This document shows positions 1 through 12,300 of a stretch of 64,000 nucleotides of DNA, piece after piece. The notes below the pieces were generated by a model, which did not search any database, had not been told where the DNA came from, and worked only from the letters and a program-made list of their open reading frames with translations. Location: assembly GCF_048771995.1 (NCBI RefSeq), contig NC_133024.1:3849001-3913000 (forward strand), written 5' to 3'. The DNA is from Taeniopygia guttata. Lineage: Eukaryota; Chordata; Aves; Passeriformes; Estrildidae. Each line of letters starts with the position of its first letter. Position 1 is the stretch's first letter. A program made the translations under genes and the position numbers.

Positions 1-1132
1 TTTACTTGGTGTAGCTTCAACGTGAAGCTTGTGTGGGATATCAATAGTTAGAACAACCAGTTTTGTCAGACTTGGTGGGTAAGATGAAGAGATCCTGTCC
101 TGAAGGAAAGTGATGGGAAATAGCAACTGAGGTTTCTATGTGGAAAGCTAAAGGATGGAGAGATGAAGCTGGTTCACCAGGCTTACCAAGCCTGTAGGAG
201 CTGAGAACACAGTTGGGGTATTTGCAGTCTGAAAAGTATCTGTGTTTCTTCTTATATACACAGAAAACCAGATTTTTTTCAGGAATACAAGCTCCCTGGC
301 TTCCCTGTGGCAAGACAAACTGTTTTCTGAAGCATGGAAGATACAACAATGATTTGCAGCTGAACTTGTTAAACACTGAGCTTGTTATTTGTTAGTTACC
401 TTATTTAGCATATTTTAGAAGTACTGTCGTAATGTCTATGGAAGGACAGATGCATAACAGTCACTCTGATTTATGCAAATTAGAAGTGGGAAAATGGGTT
501 TAGGTAATGGGGATGTCATAAATATCTCTGAGTTATGAAGTGGTAAATTATCAGAAAGGTCAGGAGCAGGACACAGTAATTGCTCACGACCTCCTATTCA
601 TCCTAAGTCCCTTCAATAATACCTTTGCACTGTTCCTTTTGTACCTTTGAAAAATACACTGATAAGCAGACAGCAGGAAATGGTGTCTTGAGAGGATCAC
701 ACCACGAGTTAAATTAACTCTACCAGAGGTGGATAACTCCAGTGGTAATTCTTCCCTGTGTGTTGGTGTTACGGTCTCAGATACCGTGTACATTCCAATG
801 CATTTCTCCAAGGAGAAATGAGGCAATTTTTGTATCATATAACCAAATAACAAGTTTTCAGCAAGCTGCAGGTTGGTTGCTGGGGGGCACTTGTGCAGGG
901 AAAGCAGCAGTGTGTGCATGAGAACCACCACAGCAAACCTGAGATCTTACCCCAGGGTGACTATAAGGAAGAGGGGCTCTATGAGCAGCCCCAGCAATGG
1001 CTTAACGTTGTGGCTTCCTCTAAATGATTTTTGGGTTATTCTTCCTGAGGTGCTGGTCTGAGATCATGCCCTGCCTCCCTCAGGAAAGCATGTGGTGATG
1101 GCTGTGCTCCCTTCACTGGTTCAGGTTAAGGT
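1..1132. other. Non-coding, nothing recognised
   Basis: No exon with matching splice sites, no familiar repeat and no long open frame with protein-like composition. Confidence 0.6.
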
Positions 1133-1138
1133 GATGGC

Positions 1139-1526
1139 TGTGGCAAGCACACTTCTCTCCTTCTCAGGATTCTTCATAGAGGCGCACAGAGAGAAATGAA
1201 AGAAAAAAACAATTTCTATTTCTGCTCCTTGTTTTTCCTATGTGGAATGTGTTTAGAGAATTGTTTACCTGGGGTGAGTGCTTGGTTGGATTCTGGTGAG
1301 GATTGTTTGAGCCTGATGGCCAATCCAACCCACCTGGGGCTGGACTCGAGAGAGAAGGTCATGAGTTGTGTTAGAGTCAGAGAAAGTAGTATGTAGTTTT
1401 AGTATCTCCTTTTTATATAGTACATTAATGTATTTTAGCATAGTTATAATAAAGAAATCATTCAGCCTTCTGAATTGAGTCAGACATGGTCATTTCTTCC
1501 CATTGGGTTCACCTGCATTTACAATA
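1139..1526 (+). mobile_element. Solo ERV LTR (copy A of a 390-bp family)
   Basis: Bounded by a 6-bp target duplication GATGGC (1133-1138 and 1527-1532), starting TGTGG. Ends like copy B at 3225-3623, with a shared body (TGTGGAATGTG, GATTCTGGTGA, then an AT-rich stretch and CCTTCTGAA). A poly(A) signal AATAAA at 1448 fits a + strand LTR. A 6-bp duplication is typical of beta-retrovirus-like ERVK elements. No internal retroviral genes adjoin it. Confidence 0.8.
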
Positions 1527-1532
1527 GATGGC

Positions 1533-3218
1533 TGCAAGTAATTAAAGGAGTAACTCTCACTTAAGGTGTCCCTGCAGGGAAGGTGCTCAGATGGGGAAGA
1601 TAAAGGGCAGAGATTCTGGCTGCATTTCACCAAAGGGAAGCTGGGTCAGCAGAGCCTATCAGAATGTCTGCTTACATGCATTCTTGTCTTGAGACTGCAT
1701 CTGGTGTGTAAGTGCAACAGATTTGATGCTCATAATGCTTTTCACAGCTATCCAGTGATACCTGGCTACTGTCTTGGGGTGAGTATGCATTTCTAATATT
1801 TATAGCACAGACTGCAGAACTAGGGAGGAAAACCACAATTATTACACACATTTAGAAATAGAAATGGCATATGATGTTTAATTGCCAATTGTATTGTCAG
1901 TTTTTGCCACAATGTGTTAATTAGTAGAATGTTTAATTGGAAATTCTTATATGCAACAATACCTATTCATGTCTTCTGAATTTTCTTTTAATGGCTTTTC
2001 CCAATTATTTTACAGTAGAGAGTACTCAGAGAGCATCAAGTAAATAAAAAAAATTTAAAACAGTGTGCAGATGGGCACATATACAAATAGATTAGTATTT
2101 GAGAATGCATTTTTCAGACAAAATTGTTGAACTATTTAACCATAATTTCTAAATAACTTTGTTGCATTTGTGTTTTAGAGTTTATTTTGCTCAGTTAAAG
2201 TTTATCATAATCAAAAGTTGTGTCTCAGATCTCACTGAGGCCCAGTATATCTGCTTGCACAATATTGTTACACAAAGCACTGTTCTCATACCCTTTGTAA
2301 ATTGAAAAGACAGCCCCTTTTTAAGATGTGGGTTGAATTTCAAGATGAATTAAGTAATAGCAGGAACATATGCCAGTTGTAAGCTTATAAGCTTAATAGT
2401 AGCTACTTCATCTTTCATGTCTTGTTACTTGTTGGTGACTAAAAATAAAGTTAATAGGTTTTTTTCTGATGAGCAAACATCAGAAGAAATTATTGGAAAT
2501 TTCTTCACAGTTAAAGCATCCAACTTAAGATGCTTTGTAAAATGGTAGTAATTGTTCAGTACTTTTGAGTCGGACCTTAATGTAGCAAAGGAGTAAAAAG
2601 CCAAGCAAATGTTAAGCAGCCCTTGGCAAACATAAACAAATGTGTAGAAGCCACACAATTCAAATTGACATTTTCTACAAAGGCAACTCTACACTGTTCA
2701 ATAATTGAAAAATCCCTGTGGCATGAACATACATAATGATGGGCAGCAAAAATCCTTCATCTTCCTTGCAGTGCTTGCTGTGGATTTCATGGCTGGAGCT
2801 TGCTGAATTATTCATTGGAAACAGTTAATAGTTCTTATTGTGGATATGGCTTCTTTTTGCATTGAGAAGTCAGGGATGCTGTGGTTCAGTTAGAGGAGGA
2901 TGTGATGTGATACTCGCTGGGTCATCTCCAGTGCTCAGATGTATAACGTGGGGATGAGAGAAACAAAACATCCTTTTGTATAATCACAACTGGAGCTTTT
3001 CAAAATTGTCTTCTCCCTATTTGTATTTAGTCAGCAGTTTATCACACAGTTAGGTGCCATTCTTTTCATCCTATGTGCTGCACAGCTTTCTACATGGTTT
3101 TATTGCTCCCCAGACATGTGCTGGATATACATTCATGGATCCTCATGTGCACATTTAACAAAAAGGACTGAACCCAAGGTGTGAAGCTTCAGCATCATCA
3201 TGCTTTCCCAAATATGCT
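1533..3218. other. Non-coding between the two solo LTRs
   Basis: AT-rich unique sequence. I see no exon and no internal retroviral genes, so the LTRs on either side are two separate insertions (different target duplications), not one provirus. Confidence 0.65.
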
Positions 3219-3224
3219 CCTGAC

Positions 3225-3623
3225 TGTGGTATTCACATACCCTCTGAACAGAGAGAGACTTGGCTTTCTCAGGGTTTCTCCTGAGAGAAGCAGAGAAAAG
3301 AGAATCAAAAGAATTCTTATCTCATTCGCTGCTCCTGTGTTGGTGCCCATGTGGAATGTGGTATGGAGATTGTTTGCCCAAGGTGATTGCTTGACTGGAT
3401 TCTGGTGATGGTTGGTTGGATTCATTGACCAGTTGGATCCACGTGTGTGTCAGGACTCTCAGGAGTCAGTCACGGGTTTTCTAGTTAGTTAGTCAGTGAT
3501 AGTTCTTATTAGTGTAATATAGTTATAGTATAATACAGTATAACAAAGTAATTAATTAACCTTCTGAAATCATTGGAGTCAGAGCATCATTCTTCCCAGA
3601 CATTGGGGATCCTAGCACTGATA
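3225..3623 (+). mobile_element. Solo ERV LTR (copy B)
   Basis: Flanked by CCTGAC at 3219-3224 and 3624-3629, a 6-bp target duplication. Same order of blocks as copy A at 1139-1526, clearly diverged from it. Starts TGTGGT and ends in ATA like copy A. No viral coding sequence. Confidence 0.78.
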
Positions 3624-3827
3624 CCTGACCAGTTTGAGGCTTTCTTTGATAAGATGAAAGACAGACAAATGAAAAGAGCTATTAGCTCATTCTCACTTGA
3701 AGAGCTATTAACTCTTTCAAGTGTATTTGAAACCTGGTCTCACATAACCAGTCTCTACCATGCCTGTTCCAACTACTCATGGAGGAGTTTTGTTCTATTG
3801 GATAGTATTGCTCAGGTCACCAGCTTT

Positions 3828-4440
3828 AGAACCACAGCATCACTGAGGATGGAAAAGGCCTCTACATTCCTTCAGTCCAACCAGTAATCCAGTGCTGCTC
3901 TGTTCACTGCTAAAGCATATCCCTGTGTGCCACATCCAGACCTTTTTCTGAATGCTTGCAGGGATGGAGATTCCACCATATCCCTGGACAGCCTATTCCA
4001 ATGTTCTCCATATTTTCATTGAAGAAATTTTCCCTGCTATCCAATCTAAACCTTTCCTACTTGAGGCCTTTTTTCTACTGTTCTGTCACTTCTTCAAGGA
4101 GAAGAGACCAACACCCTACTTCCAGGTAGTTGTGCTTATACAGCCTGTGCTCCAGACCCTTTCCCAGCTCCACTGCCCTTCTTTGGACTCCCTCCAGTAC
4201 TTCAATGTCCTTCTTGTAGTGATGGACCCAGAACTGGACACAGCACACAAGGTGTGTCCTAGCCAGTGCCAAATACAGGGGGACAATCACTGCCTGGTCC
4301 TGCTGGCCAGACTGCTGCTGATACAGGCCAGGTCCCATTGGCCTTCTTGGAAACCTGGGCAGATGCTGGCTCACATTCAGCTGGATGTCAGCCAGCATCC
4401 CCAGGCCTGTGCTTTGGAGCACAACTTCCTTGTGTCAAGG
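3828..4440 (-). mobile_element. CR1 LINE 3' fragment, antisense
   Basis: Reads as the reverse of the CR1 3' region: hallmark phrases such as GTCCAACCAGTAATCC, GGACAGCCTATTCCAATG and the run up to TGGCTCACATTCAGCTGGATG. The CR1 3' end lies near 3828 on this strand and the fragment is 5'-truncated, as most avian CR1 copies are. The open frames here (for example 3952-4452) are by-products. Confidence 0.85.
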
Positions 4441-6959
4441 GAAAAGCTGTAGAAACTCCTTTAAAAAGTATTGGCAGGGTTCTGCTGGTCATCAGGCAGC
4501 TATCCCTGTCAACTACTGCACAGTCAGTCTCCAAAGCAATCAATTAAAAATAAATAAATAATTTTAAAAATAATAAATTTAATAAAAGCCTAGTTCCTTG
4601 TGGCTGTCATTGTCTCTGATGAGTATGACTGCTTTGGAACCATCTCATATCTGAACAGCACATTCAGTCTGTCAGCGTTGTTACAGGGAAGTGGAGGAAG
4701 GCCCATATTTTTGGTTATGATGCCAGCAAAGAGCTTAAGTAGGTCCATCTCTTCAATTTTAATTTGTAAATAAATGGCCTACAAAAGCTGGATTCTTGTT
4801 TTGAGTAAAGTCTTATAAATTACAAGCAATCTTGAGAGAGACAAGCTTACTCACTGTATTTTAATAATTTCCGTGTGTAACTACTTATCTTTTCCTATAG
4901 AAACATTTCTTAAAAGGGCATAAAATCTTCTATGATTAAACTTCTCTGCAACACATCTCTTTTAAACTGAAAATGCTTTTTTATTTTGACACATTATTGA
5001 AAACAGGATTTTTAGTACATGCTAGAGTATCTTGAGAACTGCATGCTAAACTAGAGCAGTCTGCAAGGTGCCTGAATTTTCAGAAGGGTTTCTGTGTTAT
5101 TCTCACACAATGTAAATGATTGGTTTCAATTTTTTGGATGTGGGGAGGGAGAAATCACCATTTCTCACAGTTCTTTTTTTAGAATTTGGTAAGCTGTTTG
5201 AGGCTTGTTCTGTGTTACAAGTAACAAAGTTTGATAGTTAAGGAGAGAAAGGAAGGTCAGCTAACAAATTCATATGCTGTAATTTTGAATGAGAACTGTA
5301 AAAATTATTTATATTCTCTAGTGGGGGGGGAAGGGGACCAAGTCCCAAAGGTTCAAATGCTTTCTTCACTTGTTGTCCTAAAATGTTCTGTGCTCAGTTT
5401 CTCAGTGCCCTATATTGTGTGCTATTACTTTTCTTGTGCCAAAAATCCCAGATAGCTGCTCATGTACACATTGGTCAGTGAAGCTGGCAGGTACAAGATG
5501 CAAGGATTCAAATGAGACTACCAAACAAAGCATAGGAAAGGGAAGGAGATTTACAGCACTTGGGACGTAAAATAACTTTTTTTAAAATGTCATAAAATGT
5601 TAGCAAAAGATTCATGAGGAATTTCAAATAAATGTTTGAATTGACCAAGTAATTTAAAGCTGACCAAAGTAATTGAGAAATCCAGCTTTTAGTTTAATCT
5701 GAGGAAGGGAAATATTTGTACAACAGAATGTTACTTTTCAATATATGAAAAAAAAAATTACCTTATACTAGTTCAGGCTCAAGCTTCTTTTAGTAATTAA
5801 AACCATCTTAAATGTAGAGTTTTCTTTACATGAATCAAAATTAGTTCCTTTTTTTCCCACCCATTTGTGGGTGAGATGAACAGGGGACCATTTTTTTCCA
5901 GAATTCAGTAGCTAACAAAAAAATGGTCTGGCCCAGCCTCAGTTCTGATACCTCTTGGATCAAATCCAATGGAACATAACTCTAGTCATGGTGGAGCAAA
6001 CCTACAGCTGCTCACTGGTGCTTGTGTCATCTTGTCACTGTGAGAGGAACGACCACAGCAGAGCTCTGCCCCTGAAAAATTGTTCTCTAGCATATTTTTG
6101 ATTTCTTCATCTTGCCATCCCTGCAAGTGCCCTCTGTCATGAACACCGTGACCAAGGAGTATGGGGTAGCTCCTTGTTTGGGCTGCTTTTAAAAACAGCT
6201 TATCCCTGATGGTTTCTTGTCCCTGAACTCTTTTCATTTTGGTATCCAGCTCTCAAATGTCTGGGAGTTTTCCCCATCCTCAGAGCATCACTGCTGGCAT
6301 AAAAGGAGGCCATGGGACCAGTTTTTGAAAGTCAAACAGCACCAAAAACCCAAAAGAAAACCCCATGAGAGAGATCTGGTATCCAAAAACAGTAGTGTGG
6401 TACCATGCTGTATCAATCAGACCCCAATGTACCTCCTAAATATTTTGTTCAATGGCAAGAAATCAAAGGTAAATAAGCAAATAGCACAGTACACATATGT
6501 TTGTAAGTGTAGTGGCTGAAATTGCCTCATAGGGGACCATAAATCCAACTTCCACTGCCATTTAAAAGAGCAGAAGTAGTAAGGTCCATTTGAAATAGGA
6601 GTGTTCCAATACCAATGGCTCTATGTGTGTCAGGCATGATATCTGAGCACCACAAATCAATCTTCTGCATTGCTAGAAGTAGAGGGGGTTTGCTCAGAAG
6701 GTGTCAAGAGATACCAGGCTGTGTCTAGATTTAGGTTTTGGGTTTTGCTGGTTTGTTTCGGGGGGGATGCTCTCGTGTGTTTTGTCCCCAAGGAGCAGTA
6801 AGGGACATGCTGACTCTAGTGCTGCAGCCTGCTGTAAAGGCAAACCTTGGTGTTCAGTGCTTCAGACTATGCTTTTGAGTAGTAAATGTAGTTGCTATGA
6901 AGGGGAGTCTTCTCTCCCTTCACCATGTCCCTTCCCACCGGCAGTGTGGATAAGCAGTA
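4441..6959. other. Non-coding, nothing recognised
   Basis: Unique AT-rich DNA with a short A/T stretch at 4545-4585. Short open frames only. Confidence 0.6.
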
Positions 6960-7330
6960 ATACACAAGTGTCACTGTCGAGGCAGGACAGGAATGAGAAT
7001 ATTGACCAGAAGGCTGCTGAGAGTAAAACTCCAATTTATTCAAAATACACTGCTCTTTTATACAGAGCTTTGCAAGGACCAAATCCATTGGTTCTGAAGT
7101 GAAAACAATCCACAGCATTGGTGCAGAGTGCTTGATGCACGGTGATAGAACTTAACTATAAACAATGTGAATAACTAGAGAGATAGAGAATTATTTACAT
7201 TTTTTTCCAACTCTTTCCCAGGCTTCTGCCTGGCTAGAAACTCCCGTTTCTCTCTTTGACTGAATCTGAGACCCACACACAAGGCTTTCTTTGCCCTGCC
7301 CTTGCAGGACTTTCAGCACTGGCTTTAGGC
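6960..7330 (-). mobile_element. ERV LTR remnant, minus strand
   Basis: On the minus strand TATAAAAG (7055-7062) is followed within about 20 bp by AATAAA (7035-7040), the spacing seen in LTRs with a very short R region. Resembles songbird LTRs. Edges not defined by a target duplication. Confidence 0.55.
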
Positions 7331-8460
7331 ACCAAAGGCATCAGTTGCCATTAGTGCCATTTATCAGGAGTACATTGAAAGATGTGAATGCAAACTCCAA
7401 TGTTTAGGACAAAGTGCAGGAGATTGCCAAGTCTAAGTGCTGGCCTGAGACATCTCCAAAAGAGTTCCAGTTGAAGCCAAGGAGTAAAATGCAGTAAATT
7501 GTCTGTTCTACCACACAGTAAAATGCACTGAAACCTTCACGTGGTAAAATGAGGATCTGGTGCGGTAAAATGCCACATTTAAAAAAAAACAATACTTTGA
7601 AGGTATCCAGTACAATCCAGACCTAAATTAAAGTGATGACCTTCCAGTGACTTAGATTTGGCTGTTATGAAATAATTTTTTTTTTGAGATGGGTACATCC
7701 CTCATAGAAAGGGACTTGTTATTGAATTCTCCTTGTGCAGGAAATTCTATTGATCCTTTCAAGCTGTCCCAGAGAGGTGTCATGAACTGGAGCAGCCCCT
7801 CGGGACTGTGTGTGCTCTGAACAGTCTTCAGAAGCAGTTTGTTCAGGGTTAGGATAAAGGCATGTTACTGCTTTTCTCCTGGTTTCTCGTAGGGTAAATG
7901 AATATTTCTTCACTTCAAATATTTCATACTTCAAAGCTGTCAGTCTAATGACCCCTGCCAGAGTTAATACATCTCTTATGGAAAATATGATTTTGTTTAA
8001 TTGCACTGTGTGGAAAATGGCACAATAGAGAAAAGCAGAATGGTAAAATGATGCCTTCAGAGATATAAATATAGAACATAGCATTTAAAAAATAAAAAAA
8101 AAGAGGGGGTGGGGGAAGCACATGCAAATTTTCCTGACCCGATTTCATTTGTGCAAGAGGCAGTTGTGGTTTCTAAAGTGAGGCTTCAAATTTTTATTTA
8201 AATGAAAGTTATTTTTTTTAAAAGTCTTACAGGAAATAGCTCAGAAAAAAAAAAAAAAAAGATATTTTAATGTTTTTTCCCTGATAGGGGAAAAGTTTAA
8301 CTTCAGGAAAATGGGTGGAGCTGTAGCTTCCCTGCTGTGAGAGAAAGCAGGCTGTCTGAAACATGTTTAGGTCAGCTGTTGAATTTACTTACTAGTCAGA
8401 TTTTTCACTTATAGATGAGCATCCATTCAAGTCTTAAAATGCTGACTTTTTGCCACAGCC

Positions 8461-8486
8461 TTTTTTTTTTTTTTTTTTTTTTTTTT
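8461..8486. repeat. Poly(T) run
   Basis: About 26 T in a row. Could be the reversed tail of a retroposed sequence, but no duplication flanks it. Other long T-runs lie at about 12090, 40570 and 62322. Confidence 0.9.
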
Positions 8487-8489
8487 AGA

Positions 8490-9360
8490 TTAATGGTGCT
8501 TTATAAGGACCTTTTGGGCTTTAAAGCAGAAGGTGATGGGAATAAACAGGTTTTTCATAGATCTACAAATTTCACACATGTAAAGCATACATGGAACAAG
8601 ATAATGAAGAGAGCATGTTTCTTTTCCCCAAGAAATGCAAATAAAATGATTGTTTATCATTAAACACATAAAGCACTTTATGACTGCATTATAAGCAGTG
8701 GGAGATGAATGAATTTCAATTATGCAGACCACGGATATTGTGCCATTCATTATATAAATCAAACCTAGGCAGGGGCCTGTAAGCTTTTGCTGCTTCACTG
8801 ATTTTTATTGCCATACAAAATGATAACTGGAAACCATATAGAACAAGGCAAATTAAGAATCTATTGGGGGGAAAATGCAATTGGAAATTAACATCTTCCT
8901 GGAAGCTACATTCAGGAATCAAGTGCCTCGTGAGATTTTATCTTCCATGCAAAATGTGATGATATTCCTGGGCATATATGGTTAAATTAATTTTCCATTA
9001 TCAGCATGAAAATGCAGCTGGTCAAAATAGATTAGAACTACATAATATGTTGGATCACATTTTATTTAGGTGGAGAAGAGGAAAATATTTAATTTCAGCA
9101 CAGAATGATATTGAGCAGAATAAATGATTGAGTTCAAACAAAGAGATCATCCTTCGCCGGTGTTTTTTTCTTTTGTTGCATGAATGAAACAATCTGTAAA
9201 TTCAGGACAAGATGACGATTTTTTCAGTTGCAGAACAGTGACAATAAAATTATTTCTGTGGTCAAACAGAAACTCCTGAACCTGCTGCAGTTCAATCTCA
9301 CCCTTTGAATGATTATTCAGTTAGTTCAGGAATTATCATTCAGGAATTCAAGATTCCAGC
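8490..9360. promoter_or_regulatory. Possible conserved non-coding element
   Basis: Unique, AT-rich, free of repeats and of any coding pattern, with dense homeodomain-type motifs and a perfect octamer ATGCAAAT at 8635-8642. This texture is common in vertebrate enhancers but is not proof. Confidence 0.25.
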
Positions 9361-12300
9361 CAGTCAGCCTGTGCATTTTTCAGCTAAGGTGGGATGAGGT
9401 GACCTGTGTCCTGCAGGATTTTTCTGTAAATGAGCTTATCTTCTAAACAATTCACCTGTGACCAATCTGGGCAAGTGGCACCAGCTTTGTCCCTCTGCTA
9501 AACACATCTGGCAATCCCTGGGGGCCTGAGGCTGCCCTTGCACACAACCCCACAAAATCCTGAAATGTTGCTGCAAATTAGAAAAAAGAGTAGGAGGAGG
9601 GTGGTATTTTTGGTGGGGTGTTGTTTTTTTGGGGTTTTTTTGTTTGGTTTTTTTTTTCCTTATTCTACTGTTTTACTTCTCCTTGCTATTTAAGTGTTTC
9701 TTGAGGTTGGTCAGGGGGTTTTGGGGTGGTTTGGTTTTTTTTTCTCCCCCAGACAAATGCTGTCGAGATTTATTCAGCCTGCAGCTATTTTTTTATAAAC
9801 TTTTGAAGAAGATATCTAGCACGTCTTAGATTCATGGTTCAATGACAAAAGCACCTTCAAACACAACAGGCAAATATCTGCTGTAGAAGATTTATTTTGA
9901 TGGCTACTTCTTGTTTCAGCCATATAGATATTATTTAATCCAATATTCAAGCATTATTGAACTGTTGATTGTTTAACCCTAAGCTGAAATTTAATTGCTT
10001 TTAAAAATTGTTTTTTAAATGTAATTTCTGGTTTTTGGTGTTAGGTATTTCACCTCACCACTTCAGTAGGCCAGATTTAGTTTATGCCTAGCCTGTTGAT
10101 ATGCAGGGGGATGGATGTTAAATGGCTTAACAAAAAAAAAATTATTCCTTCCAATTGTGGGATTTTGCTGAATCCATAGAGGAAAGAGATACTGCTTTGT
10201 TAGACTAGACTGTGTTTATTAAATAACAGAGCAATTTGGCTGGATAAAATAAGTTAAGAATAATGAATAATAAGAATGGTTTGTCCACCGTAATTTCATT
10301 CTTACAAGTTTTGTATATCATAATTAAAATTGTTTATAGCTTTTTATACTCCCTACCAGAAGTCTCAGATGCTGAGCTGTGTGCCTGGATCTTGTGGGTT
10401 TTTCTATTGTTTTGTCATCTGATTTTGTGAAAGATATTCCCTTTCCTTGCAGATCTCACTTATATCTATGGACCAATGTATTTCTAAGAAATAACAGTGC
10501 CTTCCTAATTCAGATACATCCTTTTTGGGCAACCAGATGCAATGAGAGACATGGGAACAGTAAACAATGGTAATTCACTTGATTTTACCAGTACTGCAAT
10601 GTCTTAGGGTAAGTTTAGTAAGTTAAATCTGGTCAAAATCATTGTCAAAATTAATTTTTCAGTTTGAGCTCTTTGTGATACAAAGTAGGTGTTTGAACAG
10701 CCAACACTTATTTTAGCAGAATTCTAAACATCAGTCAAAATGCATGATTCCTATATTTGAGGGACAAGAAATAAGAAAACTCTTCAGGGCAGTAAGGATG
10801 TAGTGTATAAAAGCAGACTTAATTTAAAAATTAAATCGTGGACAAAATCCCCACTGTTCTCCCTCCACCCCCCAGCTTATGCCCAAAGAAAGGACAGTGG
10901 AAGTGGGAGCTATTGTTGTAAAACACTCCTTGGTCCATCTACCTTGGAGTAAATGAAAAACCATTAAAAGGATAATAGAAAAACAGTGCAATGAGATGCT
11001 CTGAGAATCCATCAGTAAAAGGATGGCAAGCAATTGCTAAAGACAGCCCTTTCTAAATGTAGCTTTATTGCCAGAGGATGGAAAACTGAGAGAGAATGTG
11101 TGAACAATTGAATTTATGGTGATGGCAATCAGCATATTGTGTCACCAAGGCAAAGCTCAGGGCAAACGTAAAAGACAAAAAATACACCAATGTCTCAGGG
11201 AAACCCTGTGTTTCACCCATTAGCTCTTGGTACTGGAAACTGTAATATTCTGATATTAAAACCTAATTCATTGCAAAGTGCTTTAGGAGGCAGTGAGGGT
11301 GATATTCTGCTCTGTGCCTGCTTTAAGGTGAATTGTTGGACTAAAAGCAATTGAAGGCACAAGCTACAAGCAGCTTGCTCCTGTGTACTCAAAATAGCTT
11401 TGTCCCTTTACCTTCAGTGATACCTGGACAGTCTGATGCTCTTACCTTGGCAGTTTATGGGTAAATTACCTGGTGATAATTTGAGTCAATTTGAATTTTC
11501 AGCCTATTTGAAAATGCCCTGTCACTATTGAACCAGCAGACATGACTGCTCAATGCCAGGCAGGAAGAAAACAATTCACTGGTGGGCTCAGAGGGAACCT
11601 CCCAATAACCAGATTAACAGGAAAGGGGAAAACCAACTTCTGCTGCAGGTCACAGATAGATACTTTCTCTGGACAAAACCCCAGACAAAGACTGAATGAG
11701 CTAAACTTGTGGCTGGAAAACCACAGGCACCAGCAAACTTCAGCTTTGAGACAGACTGCACTCAGCAGTCAGGCCAGTGCTGAGGGAGGGATGGGGAAGG
11801 CTTTCCCGTAAGGCTTATTTTGATTTTTATGTGCAAAGAAATTGCTGGCACATTTCCAGAGGTTATCTGTGTGTGAGTTTGGGTTTCTTTTACTCCATGT
11901 CCCCACCTCGTGGTGCCAACAGACTGTTTCAGGAGCTGTGTCTCCCCTGATGTCCACGGGAGTTCCACTGTCCCTGCTTCTGCCCTGTCCACACTGCTGC
12001 TCCCATATAACCAGCTGGGCACAGTACTGGGAAATGCCCCAGCATTAAAGGAAATCTGGGAAATTTTTTTATTACTATTATTACTATTTTTTTTTTTTTT
12101 TTTTATGTGTAGAGAGCAAGCCCAATATTTGGATATACTCTGGATAAAGCAGTGGATATGGATGGGGTTACCTGACAGAGTTCCTAATCCTTGATGTGTT
12201 GAGATTCTAAAGATAATTCTCTAACAAAGCACTGAGGGGGATACAGCACTTGCTAGATTTATCTTCTGTAGATTTTGGGTTGAGAATAGTGCCTGAAAAC

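Noticed and set aside
1139-3623. The two LTRs at 1139 and 3225 as ends of one provirus
   Set aside because: Each has its own target duplication, and the DNA between them shows no retroviral gag, pol or env frame.
3952-4452. 166-codon frame on +
   Set aside because: Lies wholly within an antisense CR1 fragment.
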